Positions 28,281 to 40,800 of a stretch of 64,000 nucleotides of DNA are shown one piece after another. The DNA is from Rotaria sp. Silwood1 (lineage: Eukaryota > Rotifera > Eurotatoria > Philodinida > Philodinidae), in the NCBI GenBank assembly GCA_905250075.1, contig CAJNOP010000031.1, forward strand, positions 931,631 through 995,630. The letters are read 5' to 3'. The stretch's first letter is position 1. Each line of letters opens with the position of its first letter. Below the pieces are notes generated by a model. That model was given only the letters and a program-made list of their open reading frames with translations, was not told the origin of the DNA and ran no database searches. Position numbers and translations under genes: made by a program.

Positions 28281-30198
28281 TTATTTACTGTATGTAGCTA
28301 CATCAATTTCATCGGGCATTTCAGTAATTTGTACTTCAAAACGACTTTGAACTTCATTAAGAATTGCTGCATCACTTTCATCGGCAACATATGTTATAGC
28401 TAAACCTTTTGTACCAAAACGACCAGCACGAGCAACCTGAAATTCAATATTTAATAACAAAAGCAAAGTAAAAAAAAAAAAATTCATTAAACATACTCGA
28501 TGAAGATAAGTATCTGAATCTTCTGGCATATCATAATTAAACACAATATTAACTCGTTCAATATCCATACCACGTCCAAATAAATTTGTCGCAACAAGAA
28601 TACGTGTTTGAAATTCTTTAAATTCTTTATAACGTGCCAAACTAAAAGACATATATATATTAAATTAATTGATTTAATTATCTTTTTTTTTTTTATTTCA
28701 ATTAAAAAATAAACAAACCGTTCTTCTTGAGGCATTCCACGATGAATTTCAACAGCAGGAAAATTTTGTTCAGTTAATAATTTGCATAAAGCTTGACAAC
28801 GTTGTACTGATTTAACAAAAATAACTACTTGATTAAATTCTAATTTATCAAGTAAATCAATAAGTTTTCGATTTTTTTCATTTTCACGTAATTTAACATA
28901 ATGTTGACGAAGACCCTTTATTTAAATAAAAATTATATTATTTATTCTTTTCTTTTTTTTTTGTCAGTCTCTTCTATTTTATATACAGTTGGATTAATAT
29001 TCAATGGTTTAAAAAAAAACAAGTATTGAAAAACTCTTTTTCTAAATATGATACGAAAAAATTCTAGAATAATTTTCTCTAGACCGAAAATTAGATTAAA
29101 TTTTGCACATATCATAACCAGAATAAGTAACAAAAACTTACATGAAGTGTTAATTTAGTTTCATTATCAATATAAATTTCCATTGGCTAGAAAAACCAAA
29201 ATTTATTTATTCTAAATTCGATCATAAAAAAATATAACTTACTTGTTGCATAAATTTCTTACATACTGGTCGAATGTCTTTACTTAATGTTGCACTAAAC
29301 ATTAAAACTTGTTTTTCATGTGGTGTCATCTTAAATATTTCTTGTACATCTCGACGCATATCTATATATATATATATTTAAATAAATTAATGTTATAAAT
29401 TAATAAAAAATCTTTTTTCATACCAAGTGATTCAAGTACTTTATCACATTCATCAATAATAAAATGTTTAACATAACGTAAATTAAGTACTTTACTTTTA
29501 GCTAATGCTAAAATTCGACCAGGTGTACCAACAACAATATGTGGACAATTTTTTTTTAAAATATCTTCATCATTTTTTGTTGGTAAACCACCAAAAAATA
29601 CTGATACTTTAACAGTTGGCATATATTTGCAAAAACGTTCATATTCACGACTTATTTGAAATGCTAATTCACGTGCATGACAAAGAACAATTACTGATAC
29701 CTAGAATAAAATTTAAATTATTAAAGAAAAGAAAATTTTTTTTTCTAAATTCTTAATGTTTCTTACTTGTCCATCAACAGGTTCAAGTTGTTGAAGTGTT
29801 GCAAGTACAAAAACAGCTGTTTTACCCATACCCGATTTGGCTTGACATACAATATCTGTACCAAGAATAGCTTGTGGAATACATTCATGTTGAACTATAG
29901 AATAAATAAATAGATTTGTATTGAAATTTTTTCTTTTTTTTTTTTGTCGTCATATAAAACCTTCTGATGGATGTTCAAAACCACAATCCATAATAGAACG
30001 AAGTAATTCAGGTTTAAGAAGAAAATCTTTAAAACCACTAGCATGTATTGATACATATGAACCTCGTATTGTTCCACTTTGTGTACCAGTTGAACTTCCA
30101 TTTTGTGTTAATGTTACACCATTATTTGTATTTTTATCTTCTTTTCGTGGTACTTCATCGGGTTCATCATAATCAAGAAGATCTGGTTCATCAGTCAT
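28281..30198 (-). CDS. DDX39B: DEAD-box RNA helicase UAP56/DDX39B
   Basis: Eight exons: 30198-29961, 29894-29767, 29700-29424, 29361-29243, 29186-29142, 28915-28719, 28641-28497, 28436-28281. They join to 434 aa (human DDX39B has 428). Motifs in order: acidic N-terminus (LLDYDEPDE), Q-motif region ([17 protein letters not shown]), Walker A SGMGKT (about 99), motif Ia, [23 protein letters not shown] in place of DEAD (about 206), SAT (about 235), [31 protein letters not shown] and [10 protein letters not shown] (about 383). It is the spliceosome/TREX ATPase that acts in U2 recruitment and mRNA export in the nucleus. Motif Ia reads [11 protein letters not shown] where orthologues usually have [11 protein letters not shown]. 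Confidence 0.97.
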
Positions 30199-30796
30199 AA
30201 TTTAATTTATTTTAATCTGAAATTACGTTTTTTTTTTTTTTCAATTATTTTAGTTTCATCTAAAAGAAAAGCAAACATCAATAGATGCTATTTTATATAT
30301 TTGTATGTATAAGAATTTTAAATAAAGATAATAGAAAAACAAAAAAAAAAAAAGAAAAAAAACAAACATCATCATTCGTATATTATCATTGAGAAAAAAT
30401 GACACAAAAGAAAGAAAAAAAAAAGAAGAGAGAATATTTGTATATTCACTGTTATTTGTGACACATACGAATGCATACAGCATTAAAAACACATACACAA
30501 AAAGAAATGCAATAAAGAAAAGAAACAGGAAATTTAAACGTTGTTCTATCGAATTAATGAAACGATATCAGTTTAAAACTCACAGACAGATCTTTGGAAT
30601 GCGCATGGAGAGAAAAAAAGGGAGGAATACAACAAATGTACAATTTAGAAAGAGAGAGAGCAAAAAAAAAGAAAACATCTAAACTAATGATATCGCAAAA
30701 GAAAAAAAAGAACTTTTTACAGAGAAAGAAAAGACATACAATTGGCTTTTTCTTTTCAAAATGAGAAAATATAAGAGATTGATTTTTTTTTTTTAT
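30199..30796. other. Intergenic, helicase 5' flank and LDB 3' flank
   Basis: The two genes are in tandem on the minus strand. The interval is very A-rich with GAGAGAG and poly-A runs. ORFs here are Lys-rich low complexity and are not supported. Confidence 0.4.
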
Positions 30797-33700
30797 TTAC
30801 GAGGCTGTTATTATTGTTTGTTGTGATGTGACTGGTGGTGTATGAGGTTCTTGCTTTTTCTCAGCTATAACTTGATTAGTTGTTAATGATGAAGAATAAT
30901 TGTTAGTATTTGTAGTAGAACCATTCCAAGAGGAATTTATAGGAGTGCTTGGAGCATTTGTAGTTGAAGGAATTGGAGTTGAACAATTCTGTAATAACAA
31001 AATAAAGTTTTGATAAAATAAGTGAACATTTTCACATCTATTTAATGATTTAATCGTTTTGTTTTCACGTCATATGTTGAGAATCGAATCGTAACTCTCA
31101 TTTTTAGTAAGCAAAGCTGCAGTTTCGGGTAAATTTTTGAAACCGTTGAATTTTACCGGTGTTTAGTCGCAACAAAGATTATTCAACATATCTCTTCAAC
31201 AGTTACGAAACGATACAATCAGTTTTTTTAATACAGCCGTCTGTTTACAAGAAAAACGAAAGTACCCTCAAAATTTGAACTAAATTTTATCATTTTTCAG
31301 GCGCTAATGTCACGTAACGAATGAGTTCTGTAGTTACATTTACATAATAGAACAAAAAAACCCTATGCTGACAACTAGTAGAAAGTATTTATAATCAGTC
31401 TGTGCTGTTTCAATAGTTCACTAATTTGAACTGATCTATCCGAAAATTTTTTTTCTCTATTACAAACAATATTTCAATAAGAGAACAAAAATTTTTCTCG
31501 AACATATTTGAGTACATTTTCAAAAGTTTCTCAGATCTAAAATAGATGTGAACTCGTTGACCTCGAGAAATAAATATTATTCATTGATAAAAATAGCTGT
31601 TGTTCTAGAGTTCATATAAGGACATTATCGAATTATCATACAATATATAATGATATCTATGATATGATACTTTCGAATATTGTAAACTATAACTGTGAAA
31701 GAAAAGTTCTTTAAACAATGAAATTGTATTCATGTAAGGCAAACGCACTGAAATATCTCACATATTCAAACTTAATAGCATTCTTATCAATAATTAATTA
31801 TTATTCAGACAGATATGGCGTGCTCATATTCTGCCTTTTTTTTTTTGATTTATGAGCTTTATAGTCTAAGTAACTATTCAATAGATTTTTATAAGTGATT
31901 TTTTTTTCCAGTAAAAAATTGTTCCTCCATACAATTTAACATATATATTTTCATACGAATTCTTGTCATTTAACTTATATGTAAATCTATAGAAACAAAC
32001 CTGATTATTAGCTGACGGTGTTTGTGGAGAATTATTATTTGTAGCTGAAATTCTTTTTCCAGCTATTGATAATTCACCATTAGTTGTTGTTAATGGTGGT
32101 GGCGGTGGATTATTTGAAAACATTGATGGTAATTGTTGTTGTTGTTGTTGTTGTTGTGGTGATCCAGGAAATATTTGTTCTCGTTTAATTTGATTTGGAT
32201 TTAAAAGTTGTGAAGAATTCGGTATAAATTGTTGTTTTTGATGAAGTAATGATTGTAGATTTGGATTTTGTTGATATCCTTGAGACATTTGATGTATAGG
32301 AGAATGATATTGTGATGACAGAGCATTTGGATCATATTGTGTATTTTCAAGTCGAGTTATATAACGTTCATCTTCATCATCCATTTCACCACCCATTAAT
32401 GATGGTTCACCAACAATCATTACATCCTATAATTATATTTTACTATTTCAAAAAAAAAAAAATAAAAATCATCGAAATTATCCTACTCCTGGCATATTAT
32501 TTATTGTTTGTGTTGAAGGTTGAGAATAAATATTATTAGCAGGTGAACGTTTTTTTGTTGGTGTTGTACAATTATTTATATTAGACTCTTTAGTAGGTGG
32601 TAAATTAGTATTATTAACTGCTGCAGTTTTTCGTTTTCGTCTTGGTTTTGCTGTTTGTCGATTATCTAATAATTAAAAAAAAAAAAATATTTTCTTTTAG
32701 TTTTAATTTTATTTATTCATACCTGAACAAGTTTTTGACCAACGTTGATGTAAAATTGTTTTTAAACAATCACGAGGAGAAAATGTTGTAGTTTTATGGC
32801 GAGACATTAATTCTTGCATTGGTTCAAGAATTTCACATAACTAATACATATAGAGATATATGAAAAAATTTATTTTCTAAATAGATGAAAATCAATTTTT
32901 TTTTTTTTTACCCTGAGAAAATTTAACATTGCTAATGTTAATCCATTACGAGTAAGATTTTTTGATAATTGATCAAGATACATTGGATTATCGGTCTAAA
33001 CATAAATTTTCTATAGTAGTTTTCTTAATGATAATGAAGATAAGAAAAGTTTCGTATCTTCGATATTTCAAAAGTTTCTATACAGAATTCTATGGAACAT
33101 GTGATTCTCAAATCTAAGAAGAAAAATTTGCGAACTTAATAATCACTTTTGAGTCGAGTCTAAGTGAATCAAGAAAATTATAAATATCTTTAAACGAGTT
33201 CTGCTCTTGACTTATTACTTCGAAGACAACCCATATTTTAAAGAGAACTCCAACAAAACTGATTTTCAAAATTCTATACAGAGACAGATCTTAACAAGAA
33301 TCATTTATTGTGAGAGTTTAAAGTCTTTTTGTTTTTTTTTCTCCATTCTAAGTTATGACTATGATAAAAGTGTATCTTTTATATTGTTTATAATCATTAG
33401 CAGATTCGATATAAGTTGAAATTTGAAAATCAAGAGTTCGAAACTCATTCGAACCTACATAATGCGTGCAGTTCTAACTCAAAAGTGATTAATCTATTGA
33501 AGAACTATCCTCGTCAAAAACCAATGCTATTAAGCTGTTGTTTCTCACAATACCGGAGAATAATCATTGAGACAATGCTCATTTGCTAGCGAAAGACGAA
33601 CGACATCAAAATCAAGATGACAATCTACAATGAGTTTAATGCAACTATATAGTATTTTAAAACCTTTCAAAAGACTTGTACAAAAATCGTCAACACATTA

Positions 33701-34821
33701 GAAAGTACTTTCTAAGAAAATTCCGTAGAATTTACTTTTTCAAAGGTGTAAAAATATGTTTATCAGTAGTAAGCATTCAATGCAAATATACACAAAATGA
33801 AGTTTTGTGTTCTATCAAAACTCAAGTTATACTAAATTCTTAAAACGTATAGAAATAATTATCTATGAAATATTTTAAAGTTGTTGAGATTTAAATTGAA
33901 AAAATCTCTCTCTATATAATTATGTATACCGGTATGGCAACAACACTTCGTGGAATTAATTCTCGATGTTGTTTTATAGCAAAATGCCATGATTTAATAC
34001 GCATTAAATCATCAAATGTAAATTCAATATTAAAATGTCCTTCAGTACAAACCTATAGATAATAAAAAAATAAATAAATATATTATAAAAATTTTTGAAT
34101 ATTCTTACTTTCATGTAATATGGTTTTCCAAAACAAGTTATTAATGATCCTTGTTCACAATCAATTGATATAGTTGGATTATGAAATATTTCTTTTGATT
34201 GTTTTAATAAAAAATTAACTTCACTAATGCCACCTTCAAATAATGTACGAAAAAATCGAGGAATTAAAACACGTCCAATATCTTTAATTAAAATTAAATA
34301 AAAACAAATTTTTTTTTTTATTTTTTTTTATTTCAAAGAAATATTCATACTAAATCGTTTTGGTCCATCTTCTAAACATATTGATATTGATAATGTAGCA
34401 TCATCTTCAAAAAATTCATTTACAAATGAATCCCACCATGTACCATCACATTCCTAAGACAAAATTCTTATATTTTGTTTTTTTTTCAAAACAATAAATT
34501 TTCTTAAATATTACTTCTGTTCTCATAGATAAACGTTTATTTAAATCATATATACGATATTCTGGTGAAATCGGAGGAGGAAATGAAGGTCGAAATTGTC
34601 TCATATGTTGTGGTCTAATGAAAAAAAGAAAATTATTAATAAAAAAAAAAAGCAAATCAACGTACGGAAAATGCAGATCACGTGGAGGCATGAGTGAAGA
34701 AAACCGTCCTGGATGGTTAGGAGGTGGTAGGGATGATGGATGTGGTGGACCTTGCCAAATTCCACCTGGGCCAGGCGAGTCAATAAGACTAGGTTGGAAT
34801 CCACTTGGATCCACTTTTGAT
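30797..34821 (-). CDS. LDB1: LIM domain-binding protein (LDB/Chip/NLI), 5' end unresolved
   Basis: Ten exons seen: 34821-34666, 34614-34515, 34453-34351, 34281-34109, 34052-33930, 32995-32912, 32840-32723, 32665-32487, 32426-32001, 30988-30797. They encode 550 aa after the entry phase. A Pro/Gly-rich N-terminus precedes the dimerisation (LIM-bind) domain: EYRIYDLNKRL, CDGTWWDSFVNEFFEDDA, CLEDGPKRF, IGRVLIPRFFRTLFEGG, SWHFAIKQHRELIPRS, CEILEPMQELMSRHK. A nuclear signal (KPRRKRK) follows, then the LIM-interaction domain DVMIVGEPSLMGGE ... ITRLENTQYD, then a Gln/Asn/Ser-rich tail. LDB proteins dimerise and bridge LIM-homeodomain and LMO factors at enhancers. The first exon found starts after an acceptor with one base of a split codon and has no ATG, so an upstream exon is missing from the model. 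Introns of about 930-1010 bp lie at 32996-33929 and 30989-32000. Confidence 0.93.
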
Positions 34822-35284
34822 CTTTAAAAACTAAGTTGTATACAAAAGAAAAAAAAAAAAGAAAGGACAAACCGATTTTAAATTTTAGCCACGACAAGAT
34901 TAAATATATATCTTTCTTGTTGTCTATGTCTCGTCAATACCGTTAATAGACACCATTCGAGAAATCTAAATGGTTTACCATTAGAATAACATATTTTATT
35001 TCATCGTTTTTCTTTTCAATACGAAAATGCTAATGCCATGTTGCTCTGGTGTCATTTATCTATATCCTCCTTATCTTCTCGTTTTTTGTCGAATTTCTTC
35101 CAATCAAAAAAAATCAATATTCATTCATCAATAATTGTTTTACATAAAAAATAATATAGTTTTTCTAGAAATTTTTTTTTTCATTAAATTCTTCATTTAA
35201 TTTAGAAATTACACTTTTGTTTCGATAGATGTCACTAATTTTGTCATGAGAATAATAATAGTAACTTAACAAACAATAAAAAAA
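34822..35284. promoter_or_regulatory. Divergent promoter region, LDB / LSm3
   Basis: About 460 bp between the first LDB exon found and the LSm3 start codon. It must hold the missing first coding exon of LDB (or that exon lies inside the LSm3 gene) together with both promoters. I could not find an ATG-bearing exon that splices in frame. Confidence 0.4.
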
Positions 35285-35768
35285 ATGAGCGATGAAGCGG
35301 ATCAGGTACAGATTGTCTTTTTTCATTCAGATTAGCTTTTTAAATATTTTTTTCTATGAATATAGAAACCAACAACATCAATTGAAGAACCACTTGATTT
35401 AGTACGATTAAGTCTGGATGAAAGAGTATTTGTTAAAATGCGTAATGAAAGGGAATTACGTGGTCGTCTTCATGTAAAAATAAAACGTAGGAAAAAGTAT
35501 ATTTCATCGTCTTTTTCTAATAACTTTAGGGTTTTGATCAACATTTAAATATGGTATTAGGTGATGTTGAAGAAACAATAACAACAATTGAAATTGATGA
35601 AGAAACTTTTGAACAAATTTATCGAGTAAATTTCAAAAAGTAAATTTGATTTATTAACTTGTTTGTTTTTTTCTTCTCTTTTTGTAGCCAACAAAACGAC
35701 AAATTCCAATGTTATTCGTACGTGGTGATGGTGTTATATTAATTTCGCCATTAACTAAACAAACATAA
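35285..35768 (+). CDS. LSM3: U6 snRNA-associated Sm-like protein LSm3
   Basis: Four exons: 35285-35305, 35366-35473, 35530-35625, 35688-35768, giving 101 aa (human LSM3 has 102). The Sm1 motif is [19 protein letters not shown] ... [11 protein letters not shown] and the Sm2 motif is [15 protein letters not shown], with the conserved linker [14 protein letters not shown]. LSm3 is a subunit of the LSm2-8 ring that binds the U6 snRNA 3' end in the nucleus and of LSm1-7 in cytoplasmic mRNA decay. Exon 1 carries only seven codons (MSDEADQ). The gene is compact, with introns of 56-62 bp. Confidence 0.97.
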
Positions 35769-35886
35769 TTCTAATCATTTTTTTTATTTTGAAAGAAAAA
35801 AAACACTTTATGCTTGAACAATCGAAATGAAACACAAATGTTTTTTTTTGGACTTTTATAAAAATCTTAATAATTATTTGTAGACA

Positions 35887-36939
35887 ATGAAAAACATTCG
35901 TCTATATGTTATTTTGATTGATTTGTCTTTGATATTTGTATTTTCTGGTTCATCTTATTTACCTGAATGGTCATCACTTGATACAAGACCATTACCTAGT
36001 TGGTATGATCAATCAAAAGTGGGCATTTTTATACATTGGGGTGTATTTAGTGTTCCATCGATTAACTCAGAAGCTTGGTAAGACAGGATTAGATTGGGTT
36101 GTTTTTTTAACTTATTGAAATATGTGTAAAGTGACGAAGNNNNNNNNNNTGCACTGATCATTACAATCCAGGACATCTTGTTGAACATAAATGGGAAAAT
36201 TGTTTTACTGTATGTCATTTGCTTTTGACAGTAATTTAAGTCTAATCTAATTTTGTTTCGACAGATCGACAAACATTCGTGGGGTTATATTCGCACATCG
36301 GGTGCCAATGATTATCTTACTATTCAAGAGATTCTTAATCAAATTATCACTACTGTCAGGTTGTTATACTATTTAGCATAGAATATGTGTTATATGTTTT
36401 TATGTTTAGTACTGGAGGTAATATATTGATTAATGTTGGTCCAACATCATATGGAAAAATTGCACCAATATTTGAAGAACGTCTTCGACAAATGGGTTCA
36501 TGGTTGAAAGTAAACGGTGAAGCTATTTATAGTAGTATTCCATGGAAATATCAAAATGATACAATTAACACCAATGTTTGGTAAGTTTTTCCTATTGAAA
36601 GAAACATTTGAAGATTTTTCAGTTTTTGTTTTACCTAATAGGTATACATCATCGAAAGATAAACAATATGTTTATGCAAGTCTTCTTGTTTGGCCTAACG
36701 ATACCGCTGAAATTACACTAGGTGCACCAGTTAGTTCAGGAAGTACACGTGTAACACTTCTTGGTTCAGATGTTGGTCCATTAAAATGGCGTTCAGCTGG
36801 TGCAAGTGGTGGTATCATTATTGATGTGTCTAATATTAAAATCTATTCACTTGCCAGTGATTGGGCATGGGTATTCAAATTAGAAAATATAACTCCAAAA
36901 CGAATACATATGAAACTAGAAAAACATAAATTACAATGA
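35887..36939 (+). CDS. FUCA1: Alpha-L-fucosidase (GH29), middle lost in assembly gap
   Basis: Exons seen: 35887-36077, [gap], 36150-36209, 36265-36359, 36410-36580, 36642-36939. The N-terminus has a signal peptide ([21 protein letters not shown]), then [20 protein letters not shown], the substrate-pocket HWG motif of the family. After the gap the protein resumes with [18 protein letters not shown] and IDKHSWGY, then [38 protein letters not shown] and a C-terminal beta domain to the TGA. About 200 residues, including the catalytic nucleophile Asp region, are absent because a run of ten N replaces them. The enzyme removes terminal alpha-L-fucose from glycoproteins in lysosomes or outside the cell. 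The flanking exons are intact, so the loss is probably technical rather than a real pseudogene. Confidence 0.92.
36140..36149. other. Assembly gap (10 N) inside the fucosidase gene
   Basis: Ten N bases are placed inside an intron/exon junction. The sequence before the gap is the start of an intron and the sequence after it is coding, in the middle of an exon. The true missing length must be several hundred bases to restore a normal GH29 enzyme. Confidence 0.95.
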
Positions 36940-37869
36940 TAGACTTTTTATTCTTCATTTTTAATTTCTAATAATTTTTTATAATATTATTTTGAATAGC
37001 GTTATATTAATCCTAAATATTTTAGTTCATTCGAAAAATGTACATTTGTTATTATTTATTGATGATTAAAAGTTTTTTTAATTTTCATATTATTCAGATA
37101 GTGATATTATCGATATTCACGTAAGATTCAATGATAGTAAAATAAAAACCTGATTGGAAGACTTTTTACGTTTTCTCAAGAAAATTCAAGTCACCCGAGA
37201 AATCGATCTTGCACCAGATGCTTTCAAACTGCATAACATGGTCAAAATAGATTGGTCCTATAGCGGAGAGACTATGCTAAAATTTTCAGCTGTATAAAAT
37301 GACATTTTCGAAAGATATTCAACAAACAGGGATCGAAAAAATAGCTCATATATTAACTTCGAAGTTCTCTTTGTGCTCTTATATTCAAGTTTTCACGGTT
37401 TGTTTATTTAAATGGACATGCTAGACTATAGTGCCTTTTTTTTTCAATACTCTTATTTTATATGCGAAGAAAAAGAATGACAAGCTCTTTAAAAATGGTC
37501 ATCTATTTGTAGAAATAGTTTTTCTATAGAATAATAAAAAAAGAAATATTTATTCAATTTATCCAAAATAAATCAATATAAGTATTCAAAAATGAGAACT
37601 ATTCTAGAGAATTGATTTTTTTTTATTCTTTGAATGGTATAGACCAAAAGAATAAGTCTTTCATTATAATTCATGTTAGATCAATTTTTGATTGTAATAT
37701 TAATTTTTTGTTAGACATTGATATAATAGAAATGTGTGAGAAATATTACTTAAATAAAAAAAAAAAAAGGAACAAATAGAAAACAAAAGGGTTATCCAGA
37801 TTTACTTTGAAACGAAAAGAAGATATCAGAAAACTAAAACTCAATAAGAAAGAACAAAAAAAAAATGTT
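36940..37869. other. Intergenic between convergent genes
   Basis: About 930 bp. A stretch near 37150-37320 (ending aaaattttcagctg...gatattcaac) vaguely resembles one arm of the foldback element at 827-1448 and may be an old single arm. The rest is AT-rich with no gene. Confidence 0.35.
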
Positions 37870-40800
37870 TTAAAATATTTCTGAGATCGATTTCATAAAT
37901 GTCGTTTGTCTTGATGGTAAGGCAAATCGATTATTTGTTTCATTATCAAATGTTGTTAGTGTTACATTAGTTCCAAATGATGATGATGTTTGCTGACGTG
38001 GTATTATTGGTGGAAGAATAAGACGACTTTTAGATGGTGCACTTTTTGTTGATGGTAATTCATCTTTATTTATTAGCATTAAATCTTCAATGACTGGTTG
38101 TTTTGATGAAGAATAATGATGATTTTGAGTTGATATCGTATCATCAATATCCTAGATGAATTAATTAAAATAATTATTAATTTTTTAAAATTTAATTTAA
38201 TACTTGAGTACAAAGTAAAGCATATGGTGTTACACAAACACCACCTTTAACCAGATGACGTCCATCAATATCGCTAAAACGATGACGTCGTTCTCGTCGT
38301 GTTATTTTTTTTTGCGTTAAACCTTGTTCAACTGATATTCCAAGTCCAGTGCTTTCACGCTAAATAATTTGAATTCATACTTAAAAAATTTGTAATAAAA
38401 ATAAATCTATTCTTACCCATAATAATGATGAACTTTCGAATGCAGTCGAAGCTGATTTAAATATTAGACTATACTATAGAAATAAATCTATATATGCTTT
38501 ATTAAATATATTAATTTGTAAACATACATCATTGAGATTGGCAATAGATAATGATTCTTGATTTTCTTGCTCTTCATTATTAACAAATGTAACTTCATTT
38601 GTTAATAAATGATCTGTTTTTTCATCTATTATTGATTTTTCTTCTATGAAAAATAGAAAAAAAAGAATATTTATTACATTTGCATTACAGTACAAACCAT
38701 CATCGTTATAATCAGTTTTTTTCGCAGTTTTTACTCTTGTTTGTTCTCGATTCGTTTGTATTCTTGACGTAAGAAATAAATCGATATCCCATGGATGTCT
38801 TTGTCCAAATATTCCAATTTGTTCTCCATTAATTGTCCATAAACGTGTTGTATGATCTGTTGAACCAGTTAAAATAAAATCTCCCTGTCCTTTATGATCT
38901 GTCCATTCACAAAAAATAATTGGTGATAAATGTGCTTGCCATGAATATACAAGTGGTGGTGGTGTTGAATCAAATTGAATAGGTAATGTTGTTGAACAAC
39001 AATAATTTTCAATATTCCATATACGAATTTCCCCAAGTGTATCACCACAAATTAAATAATTATTAGTTGCATCAGTACACATAGCTAAAATAGATTCACC
39101 TGGTTTTGATGAACCATGAAACATTCCCATATCTTTACGTTCACCATAAAGTGACCAACAATATATTTTTCCAGCTTCACTTGATAATAAGACACCTATT
39201 CATACATAAATGATTTTTTAATAAACAGAAGAAATTCTTTTTTTTTCTCAAACGAGGAAAGTCCTCTAATTTACAAATTGTTTTTAACTCGAGACTTAGT
39301 GCACTATGTAGACGTAAATGAACTATAAATACTCTTGGCCTAATTCTGCAGTATTATTGTATTTTTACGATAGTTTTAAAGAAATACAATGGTCCCTCTC
39401 ACGACTACAAAAAAAAACTGATTTTCGAATTTCGACTTGAAACTTTGCAGAAAGATAAGTCTTAGTGAGAATAGTTTTTTTTAATAGATGTTTCAGCTCT
39501 AGTTGCTATTTCTATCCTAAAATAAAATTATGGTAATAGCGTGTCTTTTATATTGCTCATATAAAGCGACAGATTTGATGTTCTTATTCCAGAATAGAAG
39601 CTAAACAATAGACCAAAAATAACTCTTGTTGGGGCCTGTCCCTATGCAAAGTTACATGTTGAAATTCAAAAATCGGTTTTTCTGAATTTTTTCACGAAGA
39701 ACACAGCATTCATTAAAAAGAAACTATTAACGTATTCTTCCTCCGATATAAAAATGTGAAACACGATGAACTTGCTGGTATTCTATAAGAGCGATTAATC
39801 CATATATATATTTCGACTTATGAATAATGCATGTCGATAATGAAGGATATTAATAGCAATGTATTGCAGTGAATATGAAAGAAAAGTAAAAAAATGACTA
39901 TCAAATTATTCAAATTTTCACTTCTATACTTCAACTATGCTCATAGTTCATTTGAGTCTACAGGATGTACACAGTCTCGACTTACAGATGATTTCTCAGT
40001 TAATAAGCTTCTCTCATTACAAAATACTTACCAAATTTCATATTCTCTTTAGCTCGATATCGAAGAAAGAGAAGTTTATCAACTGGCACTGGAGTATTTC
40101 GTTTTGCACGACGTGCTGATGAGCGATGAGAATTCATTGTGGAACGATGACTAAAAAGGTTAAACATAAGGTTGCAGAAAAAACTTTAACAACACATTAG
40201 TTTTGACTCTGTTTTCTATAATGTTAAGTCACTAGCTCAAATTCAGATACTGATTTTACTAGTCAATGGAGTTTTTTTTATATAATGGGTTCGATGCCAA
40301 GATTTCATAGATGCATTATGATGAGAATGTTTCGAACACAATCAAAGATTGTTACATTTTCTATGATCTTCCTTTCAAAAGTTAAAAGCATTATAAAAAA
40401 TGAAAAAAGATGAAATTCATTAAGAAAAAGTGTTGTTTAGATTATTATGATATTTTTAACTCTTTAAGAGAAGGCCGTATACAATGCAGCGAATCTTCAT
40501 CTTGTCCAGGATATCATGGTTTTTGAAATACCATTGTTAAAAAAAGTAGCTTCTCGGATTTGGAAACTATCATGTCCGATTTTTTAGAAATTTTCCCATT
40601 TTAGTTTCATCAATGAAAACTATTATAGAAAACAAAATTCAACACTACATTATTATTCAATTTTTTTCATCACCTAAGATATATTCAAATCATAACAAGA
40701 TAGAAGTTTTCTTACACGCTTGTTTTTGGTGGTTTACGTAAACATATAATTAATTTTTCTGTATCAATACTCCATACATTAATTACACCATCATATGAAG

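Noticed and set aside
30389..30682. 97-codon Lys/Arg-rich plus-strand ORF
   Set aside because: Driven by AAA/GAA runs between two minus-strand genes.
34601..34897. 98-codon frame upstream of LDB as its first exon
   Set aside because: It starts with TTG and is out of frame with the LDB protein; the overlapping LDB frame has clear homology.
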